64,000 nucleotides of DNA. Source: Holtermannia corniformis. Lineage: Eukaryota > Basidiomycota > Tremellomycetes > Holtermanniales. This document shows, in pieces, positions 44,014 to 55,337 of the stretch. A program made the position numbers and the translations under genes. The stretch is from NCBI GenBank assembly GCA_001599935.1, contig BCIJ01000028.1, positions 163,965 through 227,964 on the forward strand. The letters are read 5' to 3'. The notes beneath the pieces were generated by a model. It was not told where the DNA came from. It searched no databases and worked only from the letters and a program-made list of their open reading frames with translations. Position 1 is the stretch's first letter, and each line of letters opens with the position of its first letter.

Positions 44014-45988
44014 CTAGAGAACGTAGCGAAAGTCGGGGTTCTCATACTGCATTGTTAGCCGCGTGAAGTTGAGAAGCAGTACACACCTCGGTCAAGTCAA
44101 GCATGCCTGCTTCAGCCCCGCGCTTCTCGTCAACTGGGACGCCGTTTGCTTTGCGGTCCCGCGCCCGATTTGACATGAGCATGTACACTGGCGTCAGCGC
44201 GCTCAAGCCGTTTACGACTTACGACCGAGCAGAACATGGCATCCCAGCTTGATGCTGTAGCACGCCATCATGGCGACAGTCGCCGAACGGTAACGCGGCG
44301 CCTCGGACGGGTACGCGACTGCGCGTCAGCGGGATCGATACGCAGTGACTTACATTGAGGACCAGCAATGTTGCCCGCGCAGCTGTGAAGTTAGCGGATG
44401 GATCAAGATGGCAATCCGCTGACTAGGCGACCTGAACGTCAGCGCAGTCTTTTCACTATTTACTCACAAATATGACACCCGAGGTAAATTGCTTCTTGGT
44501 GTAGCCTCCGACGTTGGAGCTGACCATGATGAGACCCACGACGAAGCCGACCGATTGAAAGTTGGTGAACCACAGGGCGACGAGGCGCACCCACTTGGCC
44601 GAAGGAGGGAGGTAGGCAAGCAAAGCTGACGCGGCTACACAGACCAGGTTGCCGCCCGTCGCAACAAGGATGCGGCTGTTGTTGAACCGAGTCGCGAGGT
44701 AGCCGGCACCAATGACGCCGACCATCTGAAAGACGTTGCGAACGACGTCGAGCAGGGTGACTTCGAACGACGTGAACCCGCCAATGTCGCGGATACTGCC
44801 GTCAGCGCGATCAGGATGCGTCGACTTACATGACAGTGCTAAAGTTGGATAGCACGCCTGTCGGGATGGATGTTGCAAATGTCGCAGCAAAGAGGAGGTA
44901 CGTCTTGGGATCCAGCAAGGCCGCCTTGACCTGGGCCGGTTTGAACTTTTTCGACTTGATCCCGACCATGCCCGAGGACACCCGGTTGACGGCAATGTAC
45001 TTTTGTTCTTGAGTGAGCCAGAACGCCTTGGAGGGACTATCGGCGAGGACCCAGTAGAGGACGACACTCCAGGCCATGGTGATGGCACCGAGGATGTAGA
45101 AGATGACGGCCCAGTTTGGGAGCGCATCCGTGCTTGTGCGCTTGCTGATGCCGGTTGCGATAAAGCCGCCGATGATACCCTGCCGTCAGCTACGCTTCGC
45201 AAGTTGAACTCACCCCCAAGCCAAGCGCGCTATACCAGAGCACCTGACGGAACGGGATCTCGCGGCGAGTATACCAAAATCCAGTCATCACTGCGATCAG
45301 CGCGGCTGGTCTGGAGTCACTCACAATTCAGGCCGGGAGTGACGACGGCTTCCATCATACCAAGGACGATCCGGACAGCCAATGCGCTCTTGAAGTTGAG
45401 CGCCTGGGTTGAGAGCAAGACGACAAGACCCCAGATCAGGCAGCTGACGCCAAGAACGCGGCCGGCACTGACGTTAGCGTGGTCAACTCGAGTGAACATA
45501 CGGGTAGCGACCGAGGAGATAGCCCATAGGGAATTGCGCGACAAGGTAACCGACGTAGAAGCCTCCGCCGAGCCAGCTGTCTGCGGGTCAGCCTGGCAGC
45601 GGTTCGGCCAACTTACAGTTCGATCCAACAAGACCGAGAGCTTTCTGGTAACCAAACAGGTTGGCGAAGTTGAGCGCTGACTTATCCATGAACTGCAGGC
45701 ATTGGGTGAAGGTGAAGATGGGCAAGATGAACAGGTCGATCCGTCGGAGCACAGTGCGGGATTCGGCAGCAGTCTACTCGTCAGCTTGGCTCCGCTTTGA
45801 CGGCCACTCACTGGCTCGACACCTTGCTCTTGAGCTGCTTTGAAGGTCGCGTATCCGACTTGATCATCGTCCTCGCGGATGGGTTCGACTTCTGGAGCGT
45901 ACACCGTCTCACGCATTTCAATGTCGCCCTTGCTGATCGAGTCGAAGCCCGAAGGCGCGCGCTCGAGTGTCGGTTGGTGGGAAGTCAT
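44014..45988 (-). CDS. MFS permease of the allantoate/Dal5 (anion:cation symporter) type
   Basis: A cytosolic N-terminus (MTSHQPTLERAPSGFDSIS) precedes VLRRIDLFILPIFTFTQCLQ, the family's first helix, then FMDKSALNFANLFGYQKALG. Twelve helices can be traced across about ten exons, including ALAVRIVLGMMEAVVTPGLN, MAWSVVLYWVLADSPSKAF, VVRNVFQMVGVIGAGYLATR, LVCVAASALLAYLPPSAKWV and FTNFQSVGFVVGLIMVSSNV. The C-terminus ends YENPDFRYVL. Dal5-type permeases carry allantoate, nicotinate-like and other organic anions. It shares a 234-bp promoter with the muconate-cycloisomerase-like gene, which suggests import of a related aromatic-acid intermediate. Confidence 0.85.
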
Positions 45989-46222
45989 TGTGGGGCCGTA
46001 TGGGTCCCTGTAAACCCCAGAGGGCCCAGTATATGTAGACTGTCGTGAAGAGGAACTGAAGGCCAGATGCGAATGCCGCATCGCCAATTGGACGCGTGGG
46101 GCACCGTCTGCGACAGCACGGGGCAGCAGCACGGGACTGCGGCGTTCGGTGTTCGGGATTGAATGCCGCCGTGGTCGCTGTACATACTGTACCTGCGTCA
46201 GTACACGCTCTCAACCACAACC
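45989..46222. promoter_or_regulatory. Bidirectional promoter between the MFS permease and the cycloisomerase-like gene
   Basis: The start codons of two divergent catabolic genes lie 234 bp apart. No single operator could be assigned. The neighbouring Zn2Cys6 factor would be the natural regulator, and such factors usually bind paired CGG triplets; several CGG/CCG triplets occur here, which is unsurprising at this GC content. Confidence 0.4.
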
Positions 46223-47787
46223 ATGAACAACTCGATCTCTGCGTACGACTCGGCCCTGTTCCGCGACATCTTTACAACTGATCGCATGCGCGATGAGTTT
46301 AGTGAGTGTGAGCTGACAAGACTGAGCTGACCGGCAGCGGACAAGGCGTATGTGACTCGCTGCGTCGAAGCCGAGGTTGCTCTGGCGAATGCTCAGGCAG
46401 CTCTCGGCGTCATCCCACCCGATGCAGGCAAGGCGATCGCGTCTGGCTGCAAGGTCGACAAACTCGACTGGGAGCGTCTGCGCAAGGAAACGGACATTGT
46501 GGGCTACCCGATCCTGCCGTTGATCAAGCAGCTCGATGCCATGTGCGAGGGCGAAAGCGGGCGCTACCTCGTGAGTCTCAAGACCATTGAGCAAGCTGAC
46601 AATCAGCACTGGGGCGCAACGACACAGGATGTAGGTTGCATCGCTCTAGCCCAAGCTGACGACAGATCATGGACCTCGCGGCAATGCTGCAGATGCAAGC
46701 CGGATTGCGCCTGATCGAGCAGCAGATCCAATCGCTCCGGCGCATCCTCGCCAAACTCGCATCCGAGTACCGAGACGCTCCGATGGCCGGTCGGACTCAC
46801 CTCCAGCACGCGCTGCCGATCACTTTCGGCTACAAGGCGGCCGTCTGGCTGTCGTCGTTTGATCGTCACTGGGAGCGCCTTCAGCAGCTCAAGCCGCGGT
46901 GCTTGATGGTTCAGTTTGGCGGTGCTGCTGGAACTCTTGCCTCGCTCGGCAATGGTGACGTTGGGCTCCGGGTTCGCCAACGGATGGCCGACGATTTGGG
47001 CTTGACCAACCCGCCGATTTCGTGGCACGTTGCGCGCGACGGCGTGGCTGAGGTTGTCGCGTTTCTCGCGGTATGTTGCGTTGACGCCAGCGCAGGCTGA
47101 CAAGCAGCTTGTCGGTGGAACCCTGGGCAAGATTGCGCTCGATGTGATGATCATGTGCTCGAACGAGTTTAGCGAGGGTGAGTTGTGGTTGTTGAGACGT
47201 GGCTGATGTCAGTGCAAGAGCCGTTTGTCCCCCATCGCGGTGCGAGCTCGACCATGCCGCAGAAACGCAACCCGATCTCGTCCGAGGCAATGCTCGCGGC
47301 GTCAAAGCTGCTGCGCAGCCACGCGTCGCTCGCTCAGGACGCTCTGGTTGCTGATTTCGAGCGAGCATCGGGTCCTTGGCATCTCGAATGGGTCTGTGTG
47401 CCCGAAGCGTTTTCCGTTGCGAGTGGCGCGTTGAACCATGCCGAGTTTGCCCTCGGTGGGCTCTGTGTCGACACGAAGCGTATGCTCGTCAACCTCGACA
47501 GCTCACGTGGGCTCATTGTCGGCGAGGCCGTCATGATGGGTCTCGCGCCGAGACTCGGGCGCAACGCGGCGCACGATGTCGTCTACGAAGCGTGCCGGGC
47601 ATCGATCGAAGACGGGTCGTCGTTGCTCGAGCAGTTGCTTGGTCGCCGCGAGGTCACCGAGCTGGTCGATCGCAAAGAGCTCGAGGCGCTGTGCAACCCA
47701 CGCAACTATCTCGGGGCGGCCCAGCAGATGGTCGACGACGTGTTGGCGTCGGCGCCGCGCAAAGTTGTAAACGGTCATGGCCACTAG
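46223..47787 (+). CDS. 3-carboxy-cis,cis-muconate cycloisomerase-like enzyme (bacterial PcaB fold, fumarase/ASL superfamily)
   Basis: The N-terminus is MNNSISAYDSALFRDIFTTD, then RMRDEFTDKAYVTRCVEAEV. Conserved blocks include DIVGYPILPLIKQLDAMCEG, YLHWGATTQDIMDLAAMLQM, MAGRTHLQHALPITFGYKAA and MVQFGGAAGTLASLG. The superfamily signature GSSxMPxKxN appears as GASSTMPQKRNPISSE. The C-terminal domain ends SAPRKVVNGHGH. Bacterial PcaB lactonises 3-carboxymuconate in the protocatechuate branch of the beta-ketoadipate pathway, whereas many fungi use an unrelated beta-propeller enzyme. Several short introns show that the gene is adapted to this genome. Substrate could be another dicarboxylate or a lyase substrate. 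Confidence 0.82.
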
Positions 47788-47792
47788 ATGCA

Positions 47793-49518
47793 TTACATGT
47801 TGAGCCAGTCGAGATCGGAAATCGGAAGGTATGCTGTCGAGTCGGTCGGTGCGAGTACGAGGGCCGGGTCGAAAGAGTATTCCGGGAGGAGCGATGCAAA
47901 CAGTTCGTCAAACCCGACGCCGATGCTCATCGCGGCGAATGGCCCGTCCGCCGCCGGGTGAGCAGTTGTTGGCGTCACTGTCCCGCTCGGATCGCTCTGG
48001 CGTAGCTTTTGTCGCAGGTGGTGGATGCTTCGCTGGATGCCGGGAGTGTGCTGCACAGCTTCCGTGAGGACGCGCAAGGTGAGCTCTAGTCGGGTCGCTG
48101 CTGCCGCGGCTCGAGAGGCGTCACCGCACAGTGCTTCCGTCACGTCGACAGTGGCTGCGACATACGCCATATAGGCGACAAGGTAGGTGATGTTGCGAAG
48201 GCCAAACGTTGCGTCGTGCAGGCGAAACAGTAAATGGATCTCGCCGACCTTGGTCACGCATGCCTGTTGCGCCGCTGCCGAGCCGTGGATTGCAGCGGGA
48301 CGCTTGAGCAGGATCCAAGCGGTGCGATAGAGGATGCTGTCGTCAGCCCGGTCAGTGTGATAGAAACCTACTTGAGTGTCAAAACGTGTGGCGGTGGTGA
48401 GACCGAAGGCAGGTAGGCCGTGTCGAGCAGGATCAGAGGCGATACCCGGCTGCGCCATTCGAGCAGGCGATCGGCAATGTCGTCGCCGGGATCGTGGGCT
48501 GCGTACAGTCGTTGAATGATCGTCTCGATGTGCTGGTACAAGAAGCAAGTCCTGGCGTCAGCGACGTCGCCGAGCGGCCTACTCACGCGTAAAACGTCTC
48601 GTCTTCGTAGCCGGGCTGAGGAGGGTAGGGTGCCGGGTCGTCGACATAGACGGGAACCCAGACGGTCGTGCGGCATGCGAGCGGTAGAGGAGTAGACGGC
48701 AAAGCCACAGTTGGCTGGCGTCCAAGGGTGAGGGCAAAGAACCTGTCGTCAGCTCAGCTCGCAACTATACACTCACTTGTCCCACGCATAGGCACTCCAC
48801 TGCAGCCTGCGCCGCATCGCGCCCTCTTCCGACTCATCTGGCGCGCCCATGTCAAGCAGCATCCGAAACGCCATGCCGCTCTTGAGCCAGCCTGCACTGG
48901 CCGCGCCCATCGCCAGGTCACGGCCGGCTAACAAGAGCAGAGCTTGGACGGTCGGAATGGAGGGTGGGTCGCCGAGTGCCGCGGCGAGAAGGGCGTTGGC
49001 CTTGTCCTGCTGGTCAGCGAGGTTGGGCAGAAGTCACTCACAGTGTGGGAGGCTGCGCCGGGTACGTGTCTTGCGGCTTGAGCATGGATAGCGTGGAGCA
49101 GCAAGCGAGAGTAGAATGGACCGCCGGACATGTCGCCTGTTGTCAGCTGCGTACCTTTAGCTTGACATACGTCTGAACAGGGCTTGATCGATGGGCAGCA
49201 TCTGCGGGGCTTGCCAGGCAAAGTAGACTTGCAGCAGGAGCTCATTGACCTCGTCGGTTTCGCCGCAGACTTGAGTCACCATGATAGACATTGCATCGGA
49301 CAGTGTCCTCTCATCTGGGGACGATGTCGCCGAACGCCGGCGTCGCTTGCTGCGGTGGTCAGCAGGTCCCATCGCACCCATCGCACCCACCCAAAGACGA
49401 CGCATTCGTCACCGTCCTTCTCGCACAGCACGCATACGCCAGCCTCTTGGGGGTGACATCGTCGCTTCTTACGCCGGCACGCTAAGCAAGCACTCGCATA
49501 TGGAACCTTGGTTGACAT
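47793..49518 (-). CDS. Zn2Cys6 fungal transcription factor, probably regulating the adjacent catabolic genes
   Basis: The protein starts MSTKVPYASACLACRRKKRR and carries the six-cysteine cluster: CLACRRKKRRC, then CVLCEKDGDEC. The middle includes YSRLLLHAIHAQAARHV and MLLDMGAPDESEEGAMRRRL followed by QWSAYAWDK, the central motif of the fungal_trans domain. The C-terminal part has SILYRTAWILLKRPA, HLLFRLHDATFGLRN and the acidic end SDLDWLNM. About seven introns are inferred. Its stop is 5 bp from that of the cycloisomerase-like gene. With the permease it completes a transporter-enzyme-regulator trio. Confidence 0.82.
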
Positions 49519-50201
49519 GGTGTTCAGCGGCGGTGCGGCGGCGTTCGGAGTAGGCCGAGCTCGGTCATGGTTTCGACCATTTTCTCTCCCGTTTCTTGAC
49601 CGTTTTCGCGGCTCTTTTGGCGGAGTCCTATGCTTTAGCACTGCCCGGAGTGATTGCTGCCTTTATAGAGACGATTGGGCCGGTGTAGAAGGCTGTACAC
49701 GTCGGGTAGGGCGTCCGGGGGCTATCGGCGTTTCGGCATTATAGCGGGGTTTGGGCGCCATCTTCTGCAGCCATCCTGCTCTTACAATCGTCAAAGCTGC
49801 TGCCGTCTTTTGTCTCGGAACCGACTTGGCGAACTCCAGCGTGTCGTTTTTGACGAGCGAATTATGTTGGTGACTAGTCTCATGCGTGGCGTGATGCCGC
49901 ATCATTATGATCCAGCTCCAAATTGGATCGATACGTTGTCTGCGAGCGTTTGAAGAATGGCATTACGATATGAGCTACGACTCCTGGCTGGTCCGGATCG
50001 CAGCGCATGGCATACTGGTCCTGCGCCGCATGTTCTCAGCTCTTTACGATATGAACGAAAGACCGGGTGGGCTTCGCCTCGTCGGCTTGTGGTGGTGGAC
50101 TGATGTGCATATATACAATTGAAGCGCCTGCTGCGGTCACAACCTCTCGTATCACGTCTCTGGATCTGGCAGACAGCTTTCCCAACCTTGATTCGAGCTC
50201 G
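49519..50201. other. Intergenic region without a recognised gene
   Basis: About 680 bp lie upstream of the Zn2Cys6 gene and downstream of the coiled-coil gene. Reading frames on both strands are short and show no domain or splice pattern. The base composition is slightly more AT-rich than in the core. Confidence 0.5.
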
Positions 50202-50936
50202 TCAGACTTGTCGACCTTGATGGCCTTGCAAATGTTGACGGGGTGATGTCATGTGTGAGTCTTGCCCAAGCAACTGCTTGGCTTGTAGTCCAGCCTGCCT
50301 GTTAGTTCACATCCAATCAAGCGCTAGCTCACAATCTGGTCTTTGAGCTGCCGTATCTCTGCTGCATCGGCGTCGTGACGGGCTTGGTGCTTGCGCTGAT
50401 AGTCAGTGATGCCATCGTACCGCAGCGTACCTCGATCTCCTGCGAGGTTAGTCAAGCTATAGCTGCTTGCACCCACTTCGTAGCGCTTGCGACACTCCTG
50501 AAGCCTTGAATCTTGATTGTGAAGAAGAGGAACGCCGAGCTGCAAGACGTTGGCCTGGTGTCGATGGAAAGCGACCCACTTCGAGAGAAAGCTGGATGAT
50601 GTGGGCCTGATCGGTGTGAGTAGCATCGAGGATCTTGATACACATACACGGTCATGCTTGCGGGCCTGGGCCGTCAGCTGAGCCTGATTCGAGTGGCGTG
50701 CTCACCGTCGCCAACTCGACCACACTCTTACTCAAGTCGCTTTGAGTTTCGGCGTTCACGAGCTCGAACGCCGCCCAAACGCGGTGCTGTGCGTCAGCTA
50801 GCACCATAGCTCTGCTACCAACCTGCTTCTCCGCTGCGAGTAATGCTGCATAGCTCTGCCTCCTCGCCTCGAGCATGGGCAGGAGTCTCTGCTCGCGCCG
50901 GATCCGCCTTGCTTTGCCTTGTTCGACGAGTTCCAT
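50202..50936 (-). CDS. Small coiled-coil protein with a 9-nt microexon
   Basis: The start MELVEQGKARRIRREQRLLP is followed by MLEARRQSYAALLAAEKQ. Further exons give HRVWAAFELVNAETQSDLSK, WVAFHRHQANVLQLGVPLL and SRLQECRKRYE. A 9-nt microexon (50431-50439, encoding EIE) joins this to RKHQARHDADAAEIRQLKDQ. An end such as AGLQAKQLLGQ then finishes at a stop near 50202. The sequence is almost wholly helical with charged heptads. I recognise no family; a BAR-like or structural coiled coil is possible. At least six introns in about 180 codons are inferred from splice signals, so exon edges are approximate. Confidence 0.5.
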
Positions 50937-51469
50937 GCTGATATGTATATCGATAGGCTCACAAGGTGGGTGCGGTACCGATGGTAAGGGTGCGAAGACG
51001 ATGAATCTGGATCAGAGGTTGTGAGCAGCTCAGGAGGTCAACGTGCACGGGCGATGAATAGGGGCCGCCGCTAGCGTCCTTTAGCATTCGTCGCGGCAGA
51101 CGGTGCTAGATCTTGCGGTCTGTCAACAGCAATGACAGTCACGCTCGAGTGCCAGCTCGATACTCTGATCGATCCCGTCGGTGGCTACTGAGCTGCAGCA
51201 GCCCGCACACGCTCCGGTTCTGGCGCTCTCGGCTCCTCTGCATCTTTGACTCGTCCACCGTCATCCATCGCGAGCTCGCCGCAGTCCCACACTTGTCACG
51301 ACTACTGTCATGGGTAACACCCGACGTATGGTATGTCAGTCTGTACTTCTGTGCCAACGCTGACCACGACAGTCCGACTCCGACTCTGACTTGCATGGAT
51401 CACGCAAGCGGCGTGCTTTGAGCCCGATAGTAAGTTGTGCACGTCCGCGTCACCAAGCTGCATCCAAAT

Positions 51470-52334
51470 ATGCAGCCGCCTAACATCTCCCAGCCGTCCA
51501 ACACGGGCATCGAAAATGACGGCGACAAGATAGACGGCGTCGAGGAAGAGATGTTCCACCAACCGGGTCACCCTGTCTTTCCCGATCAATTCCGCCGGTA
51601 CTGCATCGAAGGGTTTTGGCATGAGGGCAGCAGACCAAGCGCCGTTCAGATCGCAGCGTGGTCAACATGGGAGCACTGGACGGAGAGTGACCGTGATCAC
51701 TTTGTCCAGCACTACGGCTGTAGCATCGGTGCGTGGGAGCTCACACCACAAGTCGAGGTGGTCATCAGCGACCTCTGTTTCCCGGTCAGTTCCACCGGTA
51801 CTGCAAGCCGCGTCACAGGCCATGTGTCTCGCGCTCGAAGGCACGAGAATGGTCGGCGTCTTGCTGGGCGACCTCGACCCCACTCGAGCGTGCGACTAAA
51901 GTTGGCCAACGCTGTGCCAGCCATCCGCAAGTCGCGTCTGGGTGGGTGGGCGTCTCCCATCGATCATCAGCTAACGATCACAGCACCCTCAGATGGACAA
52001 CACCACGTCCCAGTTTGACAACATGACGCTTGATGAGCGGCTATACGAGTGGACCATGCGTACAACAGCTTATCTGCCAAGGTCGGTCCACATCGCACTC
52101 GGTCTTGTGCCAACGTCCGGCTGACGTGCAGACCAGTTGTCGACCCAGACGAACCCTTCCGACGTGCGATTCGACAACTAGCAACTCGACGACATGTAAC
52201 CCAACCCGTGCAACTCGGCAATCAAGAACATTGCCGAGCTGACTCGACACGACGCTTCGGCGAACAAGCTCGCGCAACTCAAAGTCGGCGAAGAGACGCT
52301 CGACGCTGCCAACGCGGCTCACTTGATATAGCCT
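51470..52334 (+). pseudogene. Possible degenerate gene
   Basis: A frame from the ATG at 51470 (MQPPNISQPSNTGIENDGDK) looks protein-like for about 90 codons. A second stretch after an intron-like acceptor at 51984 begins MDNTTSQFDNMTLDERLYEW. Continuing past another acceptor gives DQLSTQTNPSDVRFDN with TAG and TAA stops, then NIAELTRHDASANKLAQLKV before the final stop. An internal 35-bp segment near 51575 is repeated at 51775. No family is recognised; the interrupted coding signal suggests a decaying gene. Confidence 0.3.
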
Positions 52335-52479
52335 TTGTATAGACAATGCATGGCCTTTGTACATTAGCAAGAGGTGTGACGGTCTGATTAGATGCACCGT
52401 CATCACATTGCAAGTCGTCAAACGACCACCGCATTTGCATCATCCGTATAGCTCTAGCCTCGTTCGATCTTGTTCGGCC

Positions 52480-52910
52480 GGCCGACGCCAAGGAGCACTC
52501 TGCCGCGGCAACACCCCTCGGAGACCCCATGTAGGTCGCGCTGAGCCCTGCTGGGTCGCGGCTACCTACTGACAGACGCAGACGACGCGGATCGCACGTT
52601 GGAACTCTCTACCACTCGCCGCACCCTTCGTCAGCCATCCTCTCACCGTCGCGATCTCGAGAACCGGCGTATCAACTTGAAACGCCCTACACGACCTTTA
52701 CTATGCTTGCTCGATACCTTGAGCAAGTTCAGCTCGCTGCACCTCGCCGTTCGCTCCAACTCGCAACACGTCACGACAGGGCCGACCCTTGCACCCGAGC
52801 TCTGTACGTCTCTGATCGGAGTGCTAGGACATGGGATAGGCTGCTGATAGCGTCTAGTGAGCGTGAGCAGCTGCACCCTTCCAATCGATATCGCCGGCAA
52901 GCCGTCGATC
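52480..52910 (+). repeat. Diverged duplicated segment, copy 1
   Basis: This segment aligns by eye over its full length with 55,338-55,770 on the same strand. Shared blocks include CCCATGTAGGTCG, CGACTTGAAACG-like text, TTCAGCTCGCTGCA, CCGTTCGCTCCA and GAGCT-TGTACGTCTCTG. Small indels break any common reading frame, so it is probably non-coding or pseudogenic. Confidence 0.65.
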
Positions 52911-54618
52911 CATCTCGACTAGACCCTTCCTCCGCATGAGAACACCCATGCGAACACCACAAGCAGACAGCTATCAAGCACGAGCAGAGATGAGGGTTGG
53001 ATCATCTGGTGGGTGCCATTGCTCGCGACGCCGCAACCGCCATCCTCCCGCCCGTCTGCTGCTCCCAGAACATGTCTGACACTCACAGACCCATCATGCA
53101 TGCATCACGCTCCAACATTGCACCGCGTCGCCGTCTCACCTCGCACCGTGTTCGGTCATAGCCAGTTCGCCAAGCTCCCGCACTGTCTCGCGCACACCAC
53201 CCTCGTCGCCATCTCGCGCCCACGCCCGGTTCGTCCTCGGCCCACCGACCCATCGGCAAATCCATTGAATGCCGACCCATCGCATATCGATCAGCTCGCG
53301 ACCCGCAGGATACGTTGCAGCACAGCGTACACAGCGAGCCGACGTAACTGCGTGTCTCACGCCAGCACGCGTTCACCGACAACCACCGATCGACGACTTT
53401 TGATATCACGGTCTGGAACGCAGAGGTGCGCAAGGCAGAGCATGTATATATCAAATGTTATATGATCGCATCGCACCGCCGTTTGACACTGGACATATCG
53501 GGCGGTTACAGACAACTGGTAGAAGCACTGAATCGCCGTGGGAAGCAGGTTGAGCTCGAGCGACGTGGGAAACGATCGCGCTCGCGCCTGGTTGTGAAAT
53601 CGAATACTGCGTGAGGACGTCAGCTCGGGACCGTGCAGAGAGGGCAGTCCGCGCGCTACACGCTGGTGCAAACAGAGAGTGGATAGCGCAAGCGGTTGTC
53701 GAGATAAAGGTGTCACAGACGGACGCCTTTCTCGCGACGAGGGCTAACGCCAAGTGGGATAGCTCGCCACCGGCAGCTGTGCCCACTGCGAGCGTTTCAG
53801 GCCATCGGGAGCAGTCCACGAGGCTCACGAATCGAAGAGAATTGGCACGATAGGACACTCACAGGGGGAGAAACCGCGCACGACGCGAGACGGTGTTTGC
53901 CACTTTGGCTGCAGTCGTGAGTTCAGGTTGCGGTGACGGCGATGGTCGCGGGCTGCTGTGCTGAGCGATGACGGGATGGGTAATGGCAATGGCAAGGGTG
54001 ACGCGGCGACTTGTGGCGAAGGATGGGAGAGCGTCATGGAGAATGAGTGCGGGCCGATCGGAAGGAGAGCAGGTGTGTGATGCGGAGCGATGGCGCGATG
54101 GCGACGGCGATGACGATAGCGTTGGCGAGAGCGATAGCGACGGCGACGGATGGAAGCACGATGGCGTGTCTACAGATACCACATGAGCTGTGGACAGGAC
54201 GAGCGCGGTGTTGGCAGCGGGAGCGTCGTCTGCTGCAAACGTCGAGCTACTCACCGAGACACGTCGACTTTGATGTCGCGACTCTCCAGACGCACCCTGA
54301 CAAGCGTGCGTGGTGCTGGACAACTCTGCGTGCGATGCTGGAGCGAATCACGGCGAAGAAAAGGGTTGCGATGAGCAAGCCAGGTCAAGATAGGATCACG
54401 CAGCGTGCGCCTGCGCTGCATCAGCCAATCCCAAACTGCGTGGGCACCTCGTACGATGGTCACACTCGACGGGTGTTGAGCATCTCCGGGATGAGCAGAT
54501 TGTGCGGAGGCAGCGACGTCGAGACGGTACATGCATCCGATACTCTACACCCGTCTGGCCGTCTCGTGCGTTGGTCGTTGTCGGTCATCGTGCTGTGGTA
54601 ACACGCGACGTACGTGAG

Positions 54619-54990
54619 CGATGACTCGCTGGTGTACGCCGCGGCTACTCACCTGCAACGTTGTCGTTGAAGGACAAGGACGTTGGCTAGAGAGGCAGCG
54701 GTGCTGTGAGAAGCACGCAGTTAAAGACAGCGACGACTCGCTGGTGTACGCTGCGGTCCTCACCAACGGATATGCGCTCAAAGTACAACGTTGACTGCGT
54801 GCTGTGACAGTGAGCAACTGACCGCCGAGCGCCATGGCGAGACGTACGCGGTAGGAAAGGCGGTTTCGACAGAGTCTCTTGCGGGACAACGTATGCTGCG
54901 TGCTGTGTACGTCAGCGACTGACCGCCAAGCAGTAGACTCACTCGCACGGCACCCAAGGCCCAACGTAAACTGCGTGCTGTCGAGTGAGC
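54619..54990. repeat. Mosaic tandem repeats with period of about 75-112 bp
   Basis: The block GACTCGCTGGTGTACGC occurs at about 54,624 and 54,736. The block AACGT...CTGCGTGCTGT occurs at 54,787, 54,888 and 54,963, the first two followed by ACTGACCGCC. The units are diverged and partly overlapping. Confidence 0.6.
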
Positions 54991-55337
54991 GCGCGGATTC
55001 ACCTGCCACGACCAGTTCCAGTCGAACTCGTCCCACTCGAGCATACGAGGCGAGTGAAGGGCAGGACAGCGAGCGCGGCCAGGATATAGGATCGAGATCA
55101 AGTCACGGCGCGTTCGACGGCAGGCAATGATGTGCTGATCGTCTCCCCGAGGACATGCTTCTGTCCGCGCGATTTGTGGATTGGTCGGGTGTAGTGCGTG
55201 AGATATCTTCTCGCGCTGGTGCAATGAAGTGGAGGTCTGATTAGATTCAAAGGTAATCAAGTGGAGGTCCGAATCTAATGCGATTAGACAAGGGACGCAA
55301 GTGAACGCGGCAAAACTTTGATCTTCCTCGAAATGTC

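Noticed and set aside
53013..53465. A 150-codon forward frame in the gene-poor region
   Set aside because: Low-complexity Pro/Ser/Thr/Arg text with no start context, homology signal or splice structure.
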